Below, in pieces: positions 26,590-36,651 of a DNA stretch of 64,000 nucleotides; within the stretch, counting starts at the first letter, position 1, and the number at the start of each line of letters is the position of its first letter. The notes under the pieces were generated by a model. It saw only the letters and a program-made list of their open reading frames with translations. It ran no database searches and was not told the origin of the DNA. The position numbers and the translations under genes were made by a program. This DNA is from JAGTVG01 sp964543195. GTDB taxonomy: Bacteria; Bacteroidota; Bacteroidia; Cytophagales; Cyclobacteriaceae. The DNA lies in contig CAZIXF010000003.1 of the NCBI GenBank assembly GCA_964543195.1, positions 1-64,000 of the forward strand. Direction: 5' to 3'.

Positions 26590-27288
26590 ATGACAAAATT
26601 ATCCAAAAAGAGAAAATCGGTAGTGGAAAAAATTGAAGTAGGTAAGGAGTATTCAATCCAGGAGGCAAGCAGCCTTCTCAAGGAGGTCAGCTTTACCAAT
26701 TTTGATGCTTCCGTGGATATCGACATCCGGCTGGGTGTGGATCCCAGAAAAGCTGACCAGATGGTGCGTGGTGTGGTTACCCTTCCGCATGGTGTCGGTA
26801 AGGAAGTAAAGGTATGCGTACTTTGTACCCCGGATAAAGAAGATGAAGCTAAAGAGGCCGGTGCCGATTTTGTGGGTCTGGATGACCTGATCAAAAAAAT
26901 TGAAGATGGCTGGATGGACATGGATGTGATCATTACCCAGCCGAATGTGATGGCCAAAGTGGGAAAACTGGGCCGGATACTGGGCCCCCGGGGCTTGATG
27001 CCCAATCCGAAATCGGGTACCGTTACACAGGATATCGGGAAAACCGTAAAGGAAATCAAACAGGGGAAAATTGATTTTAAAGTCGATAAATTCGGGATCA
27101 TTCATACCAGTATCGGTAAAATCTCATTCGAAGCCGATAAAATAAAAGAGAATGCCGAAGAATTGTTAACCACCGTGTTAAAGCTCAAACCGGCTTCTGC
27201 CAAAGGAGCTTATTTCCGGAGCATTCATATTTCCAGTACAATGAGTCCGAGTGTTAAAGTCGATAAAAAAAGTATTCCAGGAATATAA
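26590..27288 (+). CDS. rplA: 50S ribosomal protein uL1
   Basis: Binds 23S rRNA at the mobile L1 stalk that helps tRNA leave the E site. The 232-residue protein has the typical two-domain layout, with GRILGPRGLMPNPKSGTVT in the hinge of domain II and IGKISFEADKIKENAEEL near the end. In many bacteria L1 represses its own rplK-rplA message. I could not identify the site here. Confidence 0.97.
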   Translation: MTKLSKKRKSVVEKIEVGKEYSIQEASSLLKEVSFTNFDASVDIDIRLGVDPRKADQMVRGVVTLPHGVGKEVKVCVLCTPDKEDEAKEAGADFVGLDDLIKKIEDGWMDMDVIITQPNVMAKVGKLGRILGPRGLMPNPKSGTVTQDIGKTVKEIKQGKIDFKVDKFGIIHTSIGKISFEADKIKENAEELLTTVLKLKPASAKGAYFRSIHISSTMSPSVKVDKKSIPGI

Positions 27289-27292
27289 TATC

Positions 27293-27829
27293 ATGAATCG
27301 AGAAGAAAAAGCTCAAATAATTGAGGAATTAGTAGACCGGATTAACAACCATTCCTACTTCTATATTACCGATGCATCAGGATTGACTGTTGCAGAGATG
27401 AATGAATTCCGTAAAATGTGTTACAGCAGGGGTCTGGAATATAAAGTGTTTAAAAACTCATTGATCAAAAAAGCCCTTGCTAAAGTTGATAATGATTTTC
27501 AGGCTTTTGAGGACGGAGGCGTTCTGAAAGGATTCTCAGGAATTCTTTTCTCCAGGGAGGTTGCCAACCTTCCCGCAAAAGTGATCAAAGAATACAGAAA
27601 AAAAAGAAAGAAAGATAAGCCTCTGCTAAAGGGAGCTTACGTCGATAACGATCTTTTTGTGGGAAATGATAAGCTCGATGCTTTGAGCAGCCTCAAATCG
27701 AAGGAAGAACTGATTGGAGAGGTCATAGCATTGCTCCAGTCTCCGGCCAAGAATGTGATCGCTTCTTTGCAAAGTGGTGAACATAAACTGGCAGGAATTG
27801 TAAAAACATTACAGGATAAAAAAGAGTAA
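27293..27829 (+). CDS. rplJ: 50S ribosomal protein uL10
   Basis: Anchors L7/L12 dimers to the stalk base. I place the start at the ATG at 27293 (178 residues), because an upstream in-frame start lies inside the end of rplA and adds 14 unrelated residues. The N-terminal RNA-binding domain begins REEKAQIIEELVDRI, and the C-terminal helix that holds L12 dimers is at SPAKNVIASLQSGEHKLAGI. Confidence 0.95.
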   Translation: MNREEKAQIIEELVDRINNHSYFYITDASGLTVAEMNEFRKMCYSRGLEYKVFKNSLIKKALAKVDNDFQAFEDGGVLKGFSGILFSREVANLPAKVIKEYRKKRKKDKPLLKGAYVDNDLFVGNDKLDALSSLKSKEELIGEVIALLQSPAKNVIASLQSGEHKLAGIVKTLQDKKE

Positions 27830-27856
27830 GTAAAACTATAAAATTAATTTTGTAAA

Positions 27857-28240
27857 ATGGCAGATTTAAAAGCATTCGCTGAGCAGTTAGTTAACCTTTC
27901 TGTTAAGGAAGTAAATGAGCTAGCTACGATTTTAAAGGATGAATATGGTATCGAGCCTGCGGCTGCCGCTGCCCCTGTAGCCGTGGCTGCAGGTGGTGGT
28001 GAAGCTGGCGGTGAGGCTGGTGAAGAAAAGACTGAATTTGATGTAATCCTCAATGCGGCCGGCGCACAGAAACTTAAAGTGGTAAAAACCGTAAAAGAAT
28101 TAACAGGATTAGGATTAAAAGAAGCGAAAGATCTGGTAGACAGCGCTCCCAAACCCGTTAAGGAAGGAATTGCCAAAGATGAAGCAGAAGGTATAAAGAA
28201 ATCTTTGGAAGAAGCCGGAGCGGAAGTCGAATTAAAATAA
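27857..28240 (+). CDS. rplL: 50S ribosomal protein bL12 (L7/L12)
   Basis: Mobile stalk protein that recruits translation factors. The 127-residue protein has an N-terminal dimerisation helix pair (about 1-32), an alanine/glycine-rich hinge (about 36-56) and the C-terminal factor-binding domain with KLKVVKTVKELTGLGLKEAK. It is followed by a 179-nt gap with three hairpins before rpoB, so expression can be set apart from rpoBC. Confidence 0.97.
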   Translation: MADLKAFAEQLVNLSVKEVNELATILKDEYGIEPAAAAAPVAVAAGGGEAGGEAGEEKTEFDVILNAAGAQKLKVVKTVKELTGLGLKEAKDLVDSAPKPVKEGIAKDEAEGIKKSLEEAGAEVELK

Positions 28241-28248
28241 TTGAATTG

Positions 28249-28342
28249 ACCATTTATTATCTGATAAATGGTGAATTGCGTTTCAGGCCTGGCCCTATCA
28301 GTCAGGTCTTTTGCTGTTTGTGCTTAATAAACGTTTAAGCAC
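28249..28342 (+). promoter_or_regulatory. Hairpin array between rplL and rpoB (probable attenuator)
   Basis: Three stem-loops follow one another. ACCATTTAT pairs with ATAAATGGT (28249-28272). AGGCCTG pairs with CAGGTCT with one mismatch and is followed by TTTT (28285-28312). GTGCTTAA pairs with TTAAGCAC (28320-28342). The second looks like a weak intrinsic terminator. E. coli also has a partial terminator here, lowering rpoBC relative to rplL. The attenuation role is inference. Confidence 0.55.
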
Positions 28343-28357
28343 AGTATCCGAAAAAAA

Positions 28358-28390
28358 ATTGTCGCAATTTAAAAAATGTTGGCAACTTTG
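28358..28390 (+). promoter_or_regulatory. Weak promoter-like sequence before rpoB
   Basis: ATTG at 28358-28361, a 21-nt spacer and CAACTTTG at 28383-28390 differ from the consensus by one base in each box. It could add to rpoB expression after attenuation. The evidence is thin. Confidence 0.25.
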
Positions 28391-28419
28391 TTTATTGATC
28401 ATTAAAATATTTAAAAACC

Positions 28420-31400
28420 TTGGCTATAGTTAATCAAACCGAAAGGAAAAATTTCTCTTCAATAAAAACGGTAATTGATTATCCGGATTTTCTCGACGTT
28501 CAACTGCAATCTTTCCAGGATTTTTTTCAATTGGATACTCCACCTGAAAAAAGAATACAGGAAGGTTTGTACCGGGTGTTTTCCGAGAATTTCCCGATTA
28601 CCGATTCAAGAGAAAACTATGTGTTGGAATTTGTAGACTACATGGTGGATCCGCCAAAATATGCGGTGGAGGAATGTGTTGAAAGAGGTCTTACGTATTC
28701 CGTTCCTTTAAAAGCAAAATTAAGGCTTTCCTGCAACGATGAGGATAATGAAGAATTCGAGACGATCGAGCAGGAAGTGTTCCTGGGAAATATTCCCTAT
28801 ATGACCGAAAATGGAGCATTCGTGATCAATGGTGCTGAACGCGTCATCGTTTCGCAGTTGCACCGGTCGCCGGGAGTATTTTTTGCCCAGAGCATGCATA
28901 CCAACGGAACAAAATTATATTCGGCCAGGATCATTCCTTTTAAAGGTTCCTGGATCGAGTTTGCCACCGATGTAAACTCGGTAATGTATGCATATATCGA
29001 CCGGAAAAAGAAGTTCCCGGTAACCACACTCCTCCGTGCAATCGGTTATGGATCGGATAAGGATATTCTGGATCTTTTTGGACTCTCAGAAGAAGTGAAG
29101 GCTGAAAAATCCGTACTGAAAAAATGTATAGGAAGAAGACTGGCCGCAAGGGTGTTGAAAACCTGGATCGAGGATTTTGTAGATGAAGATACCGGTGAGG
29201 TGGTTTCCATCGACCGTAACGAAGTGCTCCTTGAAAGAGATCATGTGCTGACGGAAGAAGATATTGATACCATTCTGGAGTCATCCACCAAATCGATCAT
29301 TCTTCACAGGGAGGAAGTCAATATTACCGATTACTCCATAATATATAATACGCTCCAGAAAGATAATTCGAATTCTGAGAAAGAGGCGGTCGAGCAGATC
29401 TACCGACAGTTGCGAAATACCGAAGCGCCGGACGAACAGACGGCCCGTGATATCATCCAGAGTCTTTTCTTCAGCGATAAGCGTTACGACCTGGGTGAAG
29501 TGGGCAGATACAGGATCAATAAAAAACTGGGCATCGATACCGATTATGATAAAAGGGTATTGACTACCCAGGATATTGTGCTCATTGTGAAATATCTGAT
29601 CGGCCTGATCAATTCAAAGGCCGTGGTCGACGATATCGACCATTTGAGCAACCGGAGGGTAAGAACAGTAGGTGAGCAATTGTATCAGCAGTTTGGTGTA
29701 GGCCTTGCCCGGATGGCACGTACCATAAAGGAAAGAATGAATGTCAGGGATAACGAAGATTTCAAACCGGTTGACCTGATCAATGCCCGGACTTTATCCT
29801 CGGTGATCAATTCATTTTTTGGTACAAACCAGCTGTCCCAGTTTATGGACCAGACCAATCCGCTTGCCGAGATCACACATAAAAGAAGGATGTCGGCGCT
29901 TGGGCCGGGCGGTCTTTCCAGGGAACGGGCCGGTTTTGAAGTCCGTGATGTGCACTATACGCATTATGGAAGACTGTGTACCATCGAAACACCGGAAGGA
30001 CCGAATATCGGATTGATCTCATCGCTTTGTGTTCATGCCAAAGTGAATAAGATGGGATTCATTGAAACTCCTTACCGCAAATCGGAAAGCGGTAGCGTGG
30101 CTATGGACGGCGAAGTAAGATATCTTACCGCCGAAGAAGAAGATACGTATTATATTGCACAGGCCAATGCACCGCTCGATACGAAAGGAAATTTTATTAA
30201 TGAGAAAGTCAAGGCCCGCTTTGAGGGAGACTATCCGTTGGTAGACCGCGACCAGGTGGCCTATATGGATATTGCTCCCAATCAGATCGTTTCTGTAGCG
30301 GCTTCCATGATCCCGTTCCTGGAACATGACGATGCCAACAGGGCACTCATGGGGTCGAACATGCAGCGACAGGCAGTACCTTTAATGAATCCTGAAGCAC
30401 CTATTGTGGGCACAGGGCTTGAAGAAAGGGTAGCCAAAGATTCACGAGCCTTGATCCTTGCCGAAAGGGATGGTGTAATTGACTACGTGGATGCCAACAA
30501 GATAGTGGTACAGTATGATCTTACCAAAGATGAAGCGCTGACTACCTTTGATGATGAATTCAAGACCTATAACCTCGTTAAATTCCAGCGTACCAATCAG
30601 GATACTTGCATTAACCTGAAGCCGATAGTCAGTAAAGGCGAAAAGGTCAAAAAAGGACAGGTATTGTGTGAAGGATATGCTACACAGGGTGGCGAGCTTG
30701 CCCTCGGAAGAAACCTCATGGTAGCTTTCATGCCCTGGCAGGGATACAACTTCGAGGATGCCATCGTGGTATCGGAAAGGGTGGTCAGGAATGATACCTT
30801 CACCTCTATCCATGTGGAAGAATTCGAGCTGGAGGTCAGGGATACAAAGAGAGGAGAAGAAGAATTAACCTCTGAGATCCCGAACGTGAGCGAGGAAGCC
30901 GTGAAAAATCTGGATGAGAACGGTATGATCCGGACCGGAGCAGAAGTAAGAGAAGGAGATATACTGGTTGGCAAGATCACCCCTAAAGGAGAAAGTGATC
31001 CCACACCGGAGGAAAAACTGCTCAGAGCCATCTTTGGTGATAAAGCAGGTGATGTGAAGGATGCCTCTCTCAGAGCTTCACCTTCTCTTGAAGGTGTTGT
31101 TATCGATACGAAGTTGTTTGCACGGCCGAAAAAAGACAAGGAACTCAGGGCCAAGTCGAAAAAAGAGGTCGATGCATTGAAAAACAAGTACAGCAAGCAG
31201 CTTATTGAGCTCAGGAATACCATCATCACCAAGCTTTCCGCTCTTCTGGAAGGAAAGACTTCGAAAGGGATCCGGCATAAATTCGGTGATGAAGTAATGA
31301 GCAGCGGTACGAAATTCTCCCGTAAGAATATCGAAGCCAACTTTTTCCCCGAAAAGAATATATACCGGGATGAAAGCACCTATAACGTACCTGAAGAGGT

Positions 31401-32292
31401 TAATCTTATTTCCGACCTGATCCTCGATAACTGGACCAACGACGATCATATCAATAATTTGATCATCGATCTGGTTAAAAATTATAATCAGAGAAGGAAC
31501 GAGATTGCCGGTAAATTCAAGCGGGAACGATTTACACTCGAAGTGGGTGACGAATTGCCTGCAGGGATTGTTCAGTTGGCAAAAGTATACGTAGCCAAGA
31601 AACGAAAGATGAAAGTAGGGGATAAAATGGCCGGCCGTCATGGTAACAAAGGTGTTGTGGCCAAGATCGTACGTGAAGAAGATATGCCCTTCCTGGAAGA
31701 TGGCACACCGGTGGATATCGTGTTGAATCCGCTCGGCGTACCTTCGAGGATGAACCTTGGCCAGATCTATGAAACGGTGCTTGGCTGGGCGGGGTACAAG
31801 CTGAACAGAAAGTACAGTACACCTATTTTCGACGGCGCCAAATTAGAAGATGTGGAAAAAGAACTCAAGGAGGCTAACCTTCCTGAATTCGGAAGAACCC
31901 ATCTTTTCGACGGACTAACCGGAGAACGTTTTGATCAACCCACCACGGTAGGTATGATCTATATGCTAAAACTTGGCCACCTGGTCGATGATAAAATGCA
32001 TGCACGTTCTATAGGCCCTTATTCCCTGATCACGCAGCAACCGCTTGGCGGTAAAGCTCAGTTCGGTGGTCAGCGATTCGGAGAGATGGAGGTATGGGCA
32101 TTGGAGGCCTTCGGCGCTGCCCATGTGCTTCAGGAAATGCTGACTATCAAATCGGATGATGTGATAGGGAGAGCGAAAGTTTATGAATCCATAGTTAAGG
32201 GAGAAAACATGCACAGGCCGAATGTGCCGGAATCATTCAATGTATTGGTACATGAATTGCGCGGATTGGCTCTTGAAGTAACTATGGAATAA
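28420..32292 (+). CDS. rpoB: RNA polymerase beta subunit
   Basis: Catalytic subunit of RNA polymerase. The 1290-residue protein aligns with RpoB from the start (YPDFLDVQLQSFQDFF). The rifampicin region has GTNQLSQFMDQTNP (from Gly468) and THKRRMSALGPGGL. The residues equivalent to E. coli Asp516, His526 and Ser531 are Asp477, His487 and Ser492, all of the sensitive type. The C-terminus has the usual KGENMHRPNVPESFNVL segment. The start is a TTG at 28420. An in-frame TGA lies 24 nt upstream and no ATG occurs between, so the TTG start is well supported. Confidence 0.98.
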   Translation: MAIVNQTERKNFSSIKTVIDYPDFLDVQLQSFQDFFQLDTPPEKRIQEGLYRVFSENFPITDSRENYVLEFVDYMVDPPKYAVEECVERGLTYSVPLKAKLRLSCNDEDNEEFETIEQEVFLGNIPYMTENGAFVINGAERVIVSQLHRSPGVFFAQSMHTNGTKLYSARIIPFKGSWIEFATDVNSVMYAYIDRKKKFPVTTLLRAIGYGSDKDILDLFGLSEEVKAEKSVLKKCIGRRLAARVLKTWIEDFVDEDTGEVVSIDRNEVLLERDHVLTEEDIDTILESSTKSIILHREEVNITDYSIIYNTLQKDNSNSEKEAVEQIYRQLRNTEAPDEQTARDIIQSLFFSDKRYDLGEVGRYRINKKLGIDTDYDKRVLTTQDIVLIVKYLIGLINSKAVVDDIDHLSNRRVRTVGEQLYQQFGVGLARMARTIKERMNVRDNEDFKPVDLINARTLSSVINSFFGTNQLSQFMDQTNPLAEITHKRRMSALGPGGLSRERAGFEVRDVHYTHYGRLCTIETPEGPNIGLISSLCVHAKVNKMGFIETPYRKSESGSVAMDGEVRYLTAEEEDTYYIAQANAPLDTKGNFINEKVKARFEGDYPLVDRDQVAYMDIAPNQIVSVAASMIPFLEHDDANRALMGSNMQRQAVPLMNPEAPIVGTGLEERVAKDSRALILAERDGVIDYVDANKIVVQYDLTKDEALTTFDDEFKTYNLVKFQRTNQDTCINLKPIVSKGEKVKKGQVLCEGYATQGGELALGRNLMVAFMPWQGYNFEDAIVVSERVVRNDTFTSIHVEEFELEVRDTKRGEEELTSEIPNVSEEAVKNLDENGMIRTGAEVREGDILVGKITPKGESDPTPEEKLLRAIFGDKAGDVKDASLRASPSLEGVVIDTKLFARPKKDKELRAKSKKEVDALKNKYSKQLIELRNTIITKLSALLEGKTSKGIRHKFGDEVMSSGTKFSRKNIEANFFPEKNIYRDESTYNVPEEVNLISDLILDNWTNDDHINNLIIDLVKNYNQRRNEIAGKFKRERFTLEVGDELPAGIVQLAKVYVAKKRKMKVGDKMAGRHGNKGVVAKIVREEDMPFLEDGTPVDIVLNPLGVPSRMNLGQIYETVLGWAGYKLNRKYSTPIFDGAKLEDVEKELKEANLPEFGRTHLFDGLTGERFDQPTTVGMIYMLKLGHLVDDKMHARSIGPYSLITQQPLGGKAQFGGQRFGEMEVWALEAFGAAHVLQEMLTIKSDDVIGRAKVYESIVKGENMHRPNVPESFNVLVHELRGLALEVTME

Positions 32293-32337
32293 GCAAAGAG
32301 GATTAGTTGAAATTAAAAAAATATAGTATACCCAAAT

Positions 32338-35300
32338 ATGGCTTTTAGAAAAAATAAAAAAATTACGAGTGACTTCACCAAGATTACCATAAGCCTGGCT
32401 TCTCCGGAATCGATCCTGGAAAGTTCTCATGGTGAGGTTACACAACCGGAAACCATTAATTACAGGACCTACAAACCCGAAATGGGTGGTTTATTCTGTG
32501 AACGGATATTCGGTCCTGTAAAAGATTGGGAATGCCATTGTGGAAAATATAAGCGGATCCGGTATAAAGGGATCATTTGCGACCGGTGTGGTGTAGAAGT
32601 AACCGAAAAGAAAGTGCGAAGGGAAAGAATGGGCCATATCGAGTTGGTCGTACCGGTGGCTCATATCTGGTATTTCAGATCTCTTCCCAATAAGATCGGT
32701 TATCTTCTGGGATTACCTACCAAAAAACTGGATCAGATCATCTATTATGAACGTTACGTAGTCGTACAGCCGGGTATCAAGGCCGAGGACGGGCTGAATA
32801 CCATGGATTATCTCACGGAAGATGAATACCTGGATATCATGGATAAGCTTCCAAGGGAAAACCAGGTGCTGGACGATAATGATCCCAATAAATTTATTGC
32901 CAGGATGGGTGCTGAGGCGCTTGAAATGCTGTTGAAAAGGATCGATCTGGATGAATTATCCTACAGCCTGCGCCATCAGGCAGCCACCGATACCTCTCAG
33001 CAAAGAAAAGCAGAAGCGCTCAAGCGACTGAAAGTAGTTGAGGCTTTCAGGGAAGCACGCACACGGATCGAGAACCGTCCCGAATGGATGATCATTCGAA
33101 TGGTACCTGTGATCCCACCTGAATTGCGGCCGCTTGTACCCCTGGATGGTGGAAGGTTTGCTACTTCCGACCTCAATGACCTTTACCGGCGGGTGATCAT
33201 AAGAAATAACCGGCTGAAAAGATTGATTGATATAAAGGCTCCCGAGGTGATCCTCCGGAACGAAAAGCGGATGCTTCAGGAAGCTGTCGATTCATTGTTC
33301 GATAATTCGAGAAAGGTAAATGCTGTCCGGTCTGACGGAAACAGGGCCTTGAAATCACTCAGTGATATGCTCAAAGGTAAACAGGGACGCTTCCGCCAGA
33401 ACCTTCTCGGCAAGCGTGTCGATTATTCAGGCCGTTCGGTTATCGTAGTGGGACCGGAACTCAAAATGCATGAATGTGGACTTCCCAAACATATGGCTGC
33501 CGAGTTGTTCAAGCCCTTTATTATCAGGAAACTAATCGAAAGAGGCATTGTCAAAACAGTGAAATCAGCCAAAAAGATTGTTGACCGGAAGGACCCGGTG
33601 ATCTGGGATATCCTTGAGAATGTGCTGAAAGGGCATCCGGTATTGCTCAACCGTGCTCCCACACTTCACCGGCTCGGTATCCAGGCATTCCAGCCAAAAT
33701 TAATTGAAGGGAAAGCCATTCAGCTTCATCCGCTAACCTGTACAGCGTTCAATGCTGACTTTGACGGTGACCAGATGGCCGTGCATGTACCGCTTGGTCA
33801 GGAAGCTATTCTTGAGGCTTCATTGCTGATGCTTTCAACCCATAATATTCTGAATCCTGCAAATGGAGCACCTATTGCGGTGCCGTCACAAGATATGGTC
33901 CTTGGTTTGTACTACGTGACCAAGGGTCGGAAGGGAACCAAGGAGAATCCCGAAAAAGGTGAGGGCATGACCTTTTACAATCCGGAAGAAGCGATCATTG
34001 CGATCAACGAGGGCAGGCTTTCCAAGCATGCTCATATAAAAGTCCGGACCCTGGTAAGGAACGAAGATGGAAAACTGGAGAATAAACTGGTCGATACGGT
34101 GGCCGGAAGGGTGATTTTCAACCAGTTGGTTCCGGAAGAAGTGGGATTTATGAATGAACTTCTTACCAAGAAGAAACTGCAGATCATTATATCGGAGGTT
34201 TATAAGATAAGTGGAGTGGCCAAAGCGGCCCAGTTCCTGGATGACATCAAAGATCTTGGTTTCAACATGGCTTACAAAGGAGGATTGTCCATTGGTCTGG
34301 ACGATGTAAAAATACCGTCAACCAAGAATGATCTGATTACGGAAGCCAAGCAGGAAGTGGATGTCGTATGGAATAACTACCTTATGGGTTTGATCACCGA
34401 CAACGAACGATACAACCAGGTGATCGATATCTGGACACGGATCAATTCCCAGCTTACCAGTACCCTGATGCGTGAACTGGAAGAAGACCAGAACGGCTTC
34501 AACAGCATTTACATGATGATGCACTCCGGAGCCCGGGGATCGAGGGAACAGATCCGGCAGCTTGGTGGTATGCGTGGCCTGATGGCCAAGCCCCAGAAAA
34601 ATATTCTTGGTTCCGTAGGAGCTATAATCGAGAACCCAATCCTTTCCAATTTCAAGGAAGGTCTGGATGTGATCGAATATTTTATCTCTACCCACGGGGC
34701 AAGAAAAGGTCTGGCCGATACGGCGCTTAAAACGGCCGATGCGGGTTATCTTACGCGTCGACTGGTTGATGTTTCCCAGGATGTGGTGGTTAATGAAGAA
34801 GACTGTGGCACCCTTCGCGGATTGGCGGTAGCCGCACTCAAGGATAATGAGGATATTGTGGAAGCTTTATCCGAAAGGATACTTGGCCGGGTATCGGTCC
34901 ACGATATATATCATCCCATAACTGAAGAACTCATCATTCATTCCGGTGAGGAATTCACCGAAGAGCTGGCTAACAAGATAGAGGAAGGCGGAATTGAAGA
35001 GGTAGAGATCCGTTCGGTATTGACCTGTGAAACAAAGCAGGGAATATGTGCCAAATGTTATGGACGTAATCTTGCCACCTCCAATATGGTGCAGCGGGGT
35101 GAGGCGGTAGGTGTAATAGCCGCCCAGTCGATCGGAGAACCAGGAACTCAGTTAACACTGAGAACTTTCCATGTGGGTGGCACAGCTTCCAACATTGCGG
35201 TTGAAGCCCGAGTACACGCCAAATTCGATGGTGTGGTTGAATTTGAAGATATACGTCATATTTCAACTTTAAATCCGGATGGTGAAAAGGCAGAAGTAGT

Positions 35301-36642
35301 CATGGGCCGGACGGGCGAGATCAAGATCATGGAGGAAAAATCAGGCAAGCAACTCAGTACCAATCATGTGCCCTATGGTGCTTTCCTGAATGTAAAAAAA
35401 GGAAGCAAAGTGAATAAGGGCGACCAGTTATGCTTCTGGGATCCTTATAATGCGGTGATACTTTCCGAGATCGATGGTAAGGTTTCCTATGAATACATTG
35501 AAGAGGGAGTAACCTACAAGGATGAATCGGATGAGCAGACCGGCCACAAGGAAAAAGTTATTGTGGACAGCAAGGATAAGACCAAGAACCCGGCTCTTAT
35601 CGTGAAATCATCCAAGGAAGAAAAAACTTATAATATTCCCGTGGGGGCTCACCTGGCAGTGGAAGAAGGGCAAACCATCAAGTCCGGTCAGATTCTTGCC
35701 AAGATTCCCCGCCAGATTGGTAAAACGAGGGATATTACCGGTGGTCTTCCAAGAGTGACTGAACTTTTTGAAGCACGGAATCCTTCCAATCCGGCAGTGG
35801 TCAGTGAAATTGACGGTATTGTAACCTATGGATCCATCAAGCGGGGTAATCGTGAGATCTTCATCGAATCCAAAGATGGGGTTAAGAAGCGTTATCTTGT
35901 ACCTCTTTCAAAACATATTCTTGTACAGGATAATGATTTTGTGCGGGCCGGATCACCCTTATCCGATGGCGCCATTACACCTGCCGATATACTGGCCATT
36001 AAAGGGCCTACCGCGGTACAGGAATATCTGGTAAATGAGATCCAGGAAGTGTACCGGCTGCAGGGGGTTAAGATAAACGATAAGCATATTGAGGTTATCG
36101 TGCGCCAGATGATGCAGAAAGTGCAGATCATCGAACCGGGTGATACCAATTTCCTTCCCGGGCAGGTAGTCGATAAATGGCAATTCAGGGAAGAGAATGA
36201 TACCATACTGGATAAAAAAGTTGTGGTCGAATCCAATGATTCTGAATCGCTGAAAGCAGGTCAGATCATTTCTTCCAGGAGACTCCGTGATGAGAATTCG
36301 AGCCTGAAGCGCCGGGACCTTAAGACCGTAGTGGTTCGGGACGCCATGCCTGCGGTATCGATGCCAACCCTCCAGGGAATTACACAGGCTTCTCTGGGAA
36401 CGCAAAGCGTGCTTTCCGCAGCCTCATTCCAGGAAACCACCAAAGTGCTGAGTGAGGCCAGTATCAGAGGGAAACGTGACGAACTGATCGGATTGAAAGA
36501 AAATGTGATCGTCGGTCACCTGATCCCTGCCGGTACAGGCATGCGCGATTATCAGAAACTTATCGTTTCTTCCAAAGAGGAGTATGAACAACTGGTTGAG
36601 TCGAAGGAAGAATTCAGTAAAAACCGAGAACCACAATATTAA
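32338..36642 (+). CDS. rpoC: RNA polymerase beta' subunit
   Basis: Holds the active-site magnesium of RNA polymerase. The 1434-residue protein has the N-terminal zinc site (Cys66, Cys68, Cys81, Cys84), the catalytic NADFDGDQ motif with Asp474, Asp476 and Asp478, and a second zinc site around CETKQGICAKCYGR. The trigger-loop region around AQSIGEPGTQLTLRTFHVGG follows. It begins 45 nt after rpoB and is followed after 9 nt by a DUF3467 gene. Confidence 0.98.
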   Translation: MAFRKNKKITSDFTKITISLASPESILESSHGEVTQPETINYRTYKPEMGGLFCERIFGPVKDWECHCGKYKRIRYKGIICDRCGVEVTEKKVRRERMGHIELVVPVAHIWYFRSLPNKIGYLLGLPTKKLDQIIYYERYVVVQPGIKAEDGLNTMDYLTEDEYLDIMDKLPRENQVLDDNDPNKFIARMGAEALEMLLKRIDLDELSYSLRHQAATDTSQQRKAEALKRLKVVEAFREARTRIENRPEWMIIRMVPVIPPELRPLVPLDGGRFATSDLNDLYRRVIIRNNRLKRLIDIKAPEVILRNEKRMLQEAVDSLFDNSRKVNAVRSDGNRALKSLSDMLKGKQGRFRQNLLGKRVDYSGRSVIVVGPELKMHECGLPKHMAAELFKPFIIRKLIERGIVKTVKSAKKIVDRKDPVIWDILENVLKGHPVLLNRAPTLHRLGIQAFQPKLIEGKAIQLHPLTCTAFNADFDGDQMAVHVPLGQEAILEASLLMLSTHNILNPANGAPIAVPSQDMVLGLYYVTKGRKGTKENPEKGEGMTFYNPEEAIIAINEGRLSKHAHIKVRTLVRNEDGKLENKLVDTVAGRVIFNQLVPEEVGFMNELLTKKKLQIIISEVYKISGVAKAAQFLDDIKDLGFNMAYKGGLSIGLDDVKIPSTKNDLITEAKQEVDVVWNNYLMGLITDNERYNQVIDIWTRINSQLTSTLMRELEEDQNGFNSIYMMMHSGARGSREQIRQLGGMRGLMAKPQKNILGSVGAIIENPILSNFKEGLDVIEYFISTHGARKGLADTALKTADAGYLTRRLVDVSQDVVVNEEDCGTLRGLAVAALKDNEDIVEALSERILGRVSVHDIYHPITEELIIHSGEEFTEELANKIEEGGIEEVEIRSVLTCETKQGICAKCYGRNLATSNMVQRGEAVGVIAAQSIGEPGTQLTLRTFHVGGTASNIAVEARVHAKFDGVVEFEDIRHISTLNPDGEKAEVVMGRTGEIKIMEEKSGKQLSTNHVPYGAFLNVKKGSKVNKGDQLCFWDPYNAVILSEIDGKVSYEYIEEGVTYKDESDEQTGHKEKVIVDSKDKTKNPALIVKSSKEEKTYNIPVGAHLAVEEGQTIKSGQILAKIPRQIGKTRDITGGLPRVTELFEARNPSNPAVVSEIDGIVTYGSIKRGNREIFIESKDGVKKRYLVPLSKHILVQDNDFVRAGSPLSDGAITPADILAIKGPTAVQEYLVNEIQEVYRLQGVKINDKHIEVIVRQMMQKVQIIEPGDTNFLPGQVVDKWQFREENDTILDKKVVVESNDSESLKAGQIISSRRLRDENSSLKRRDLKTVVVRDAMPAVSMPTLQGITQASLGTQSVLSAASFQETTKVLSEASIRGKRDELIGLKENVIVGHLIPAGTGMRDYQKLIVSSKEEYEQLVESKEEFSKNREPQY

Positions 36643-36651
36643 TAGCTGATC

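Noticed and set aside
26328..27101. 257-codon open frame antisense to rplK and rplA
   Set aside because: Codon choice in the ribosomal genes leaves the opposite strand open. The product is serine/proline-rich with no domain, and rplK and rplA are certain.
30597..31379. 260-codon open frame antisense to rpoB
   Set aside because: A shadow of the highly conserved rpoB frame; low-complexity serine/leucine product and no promoter.
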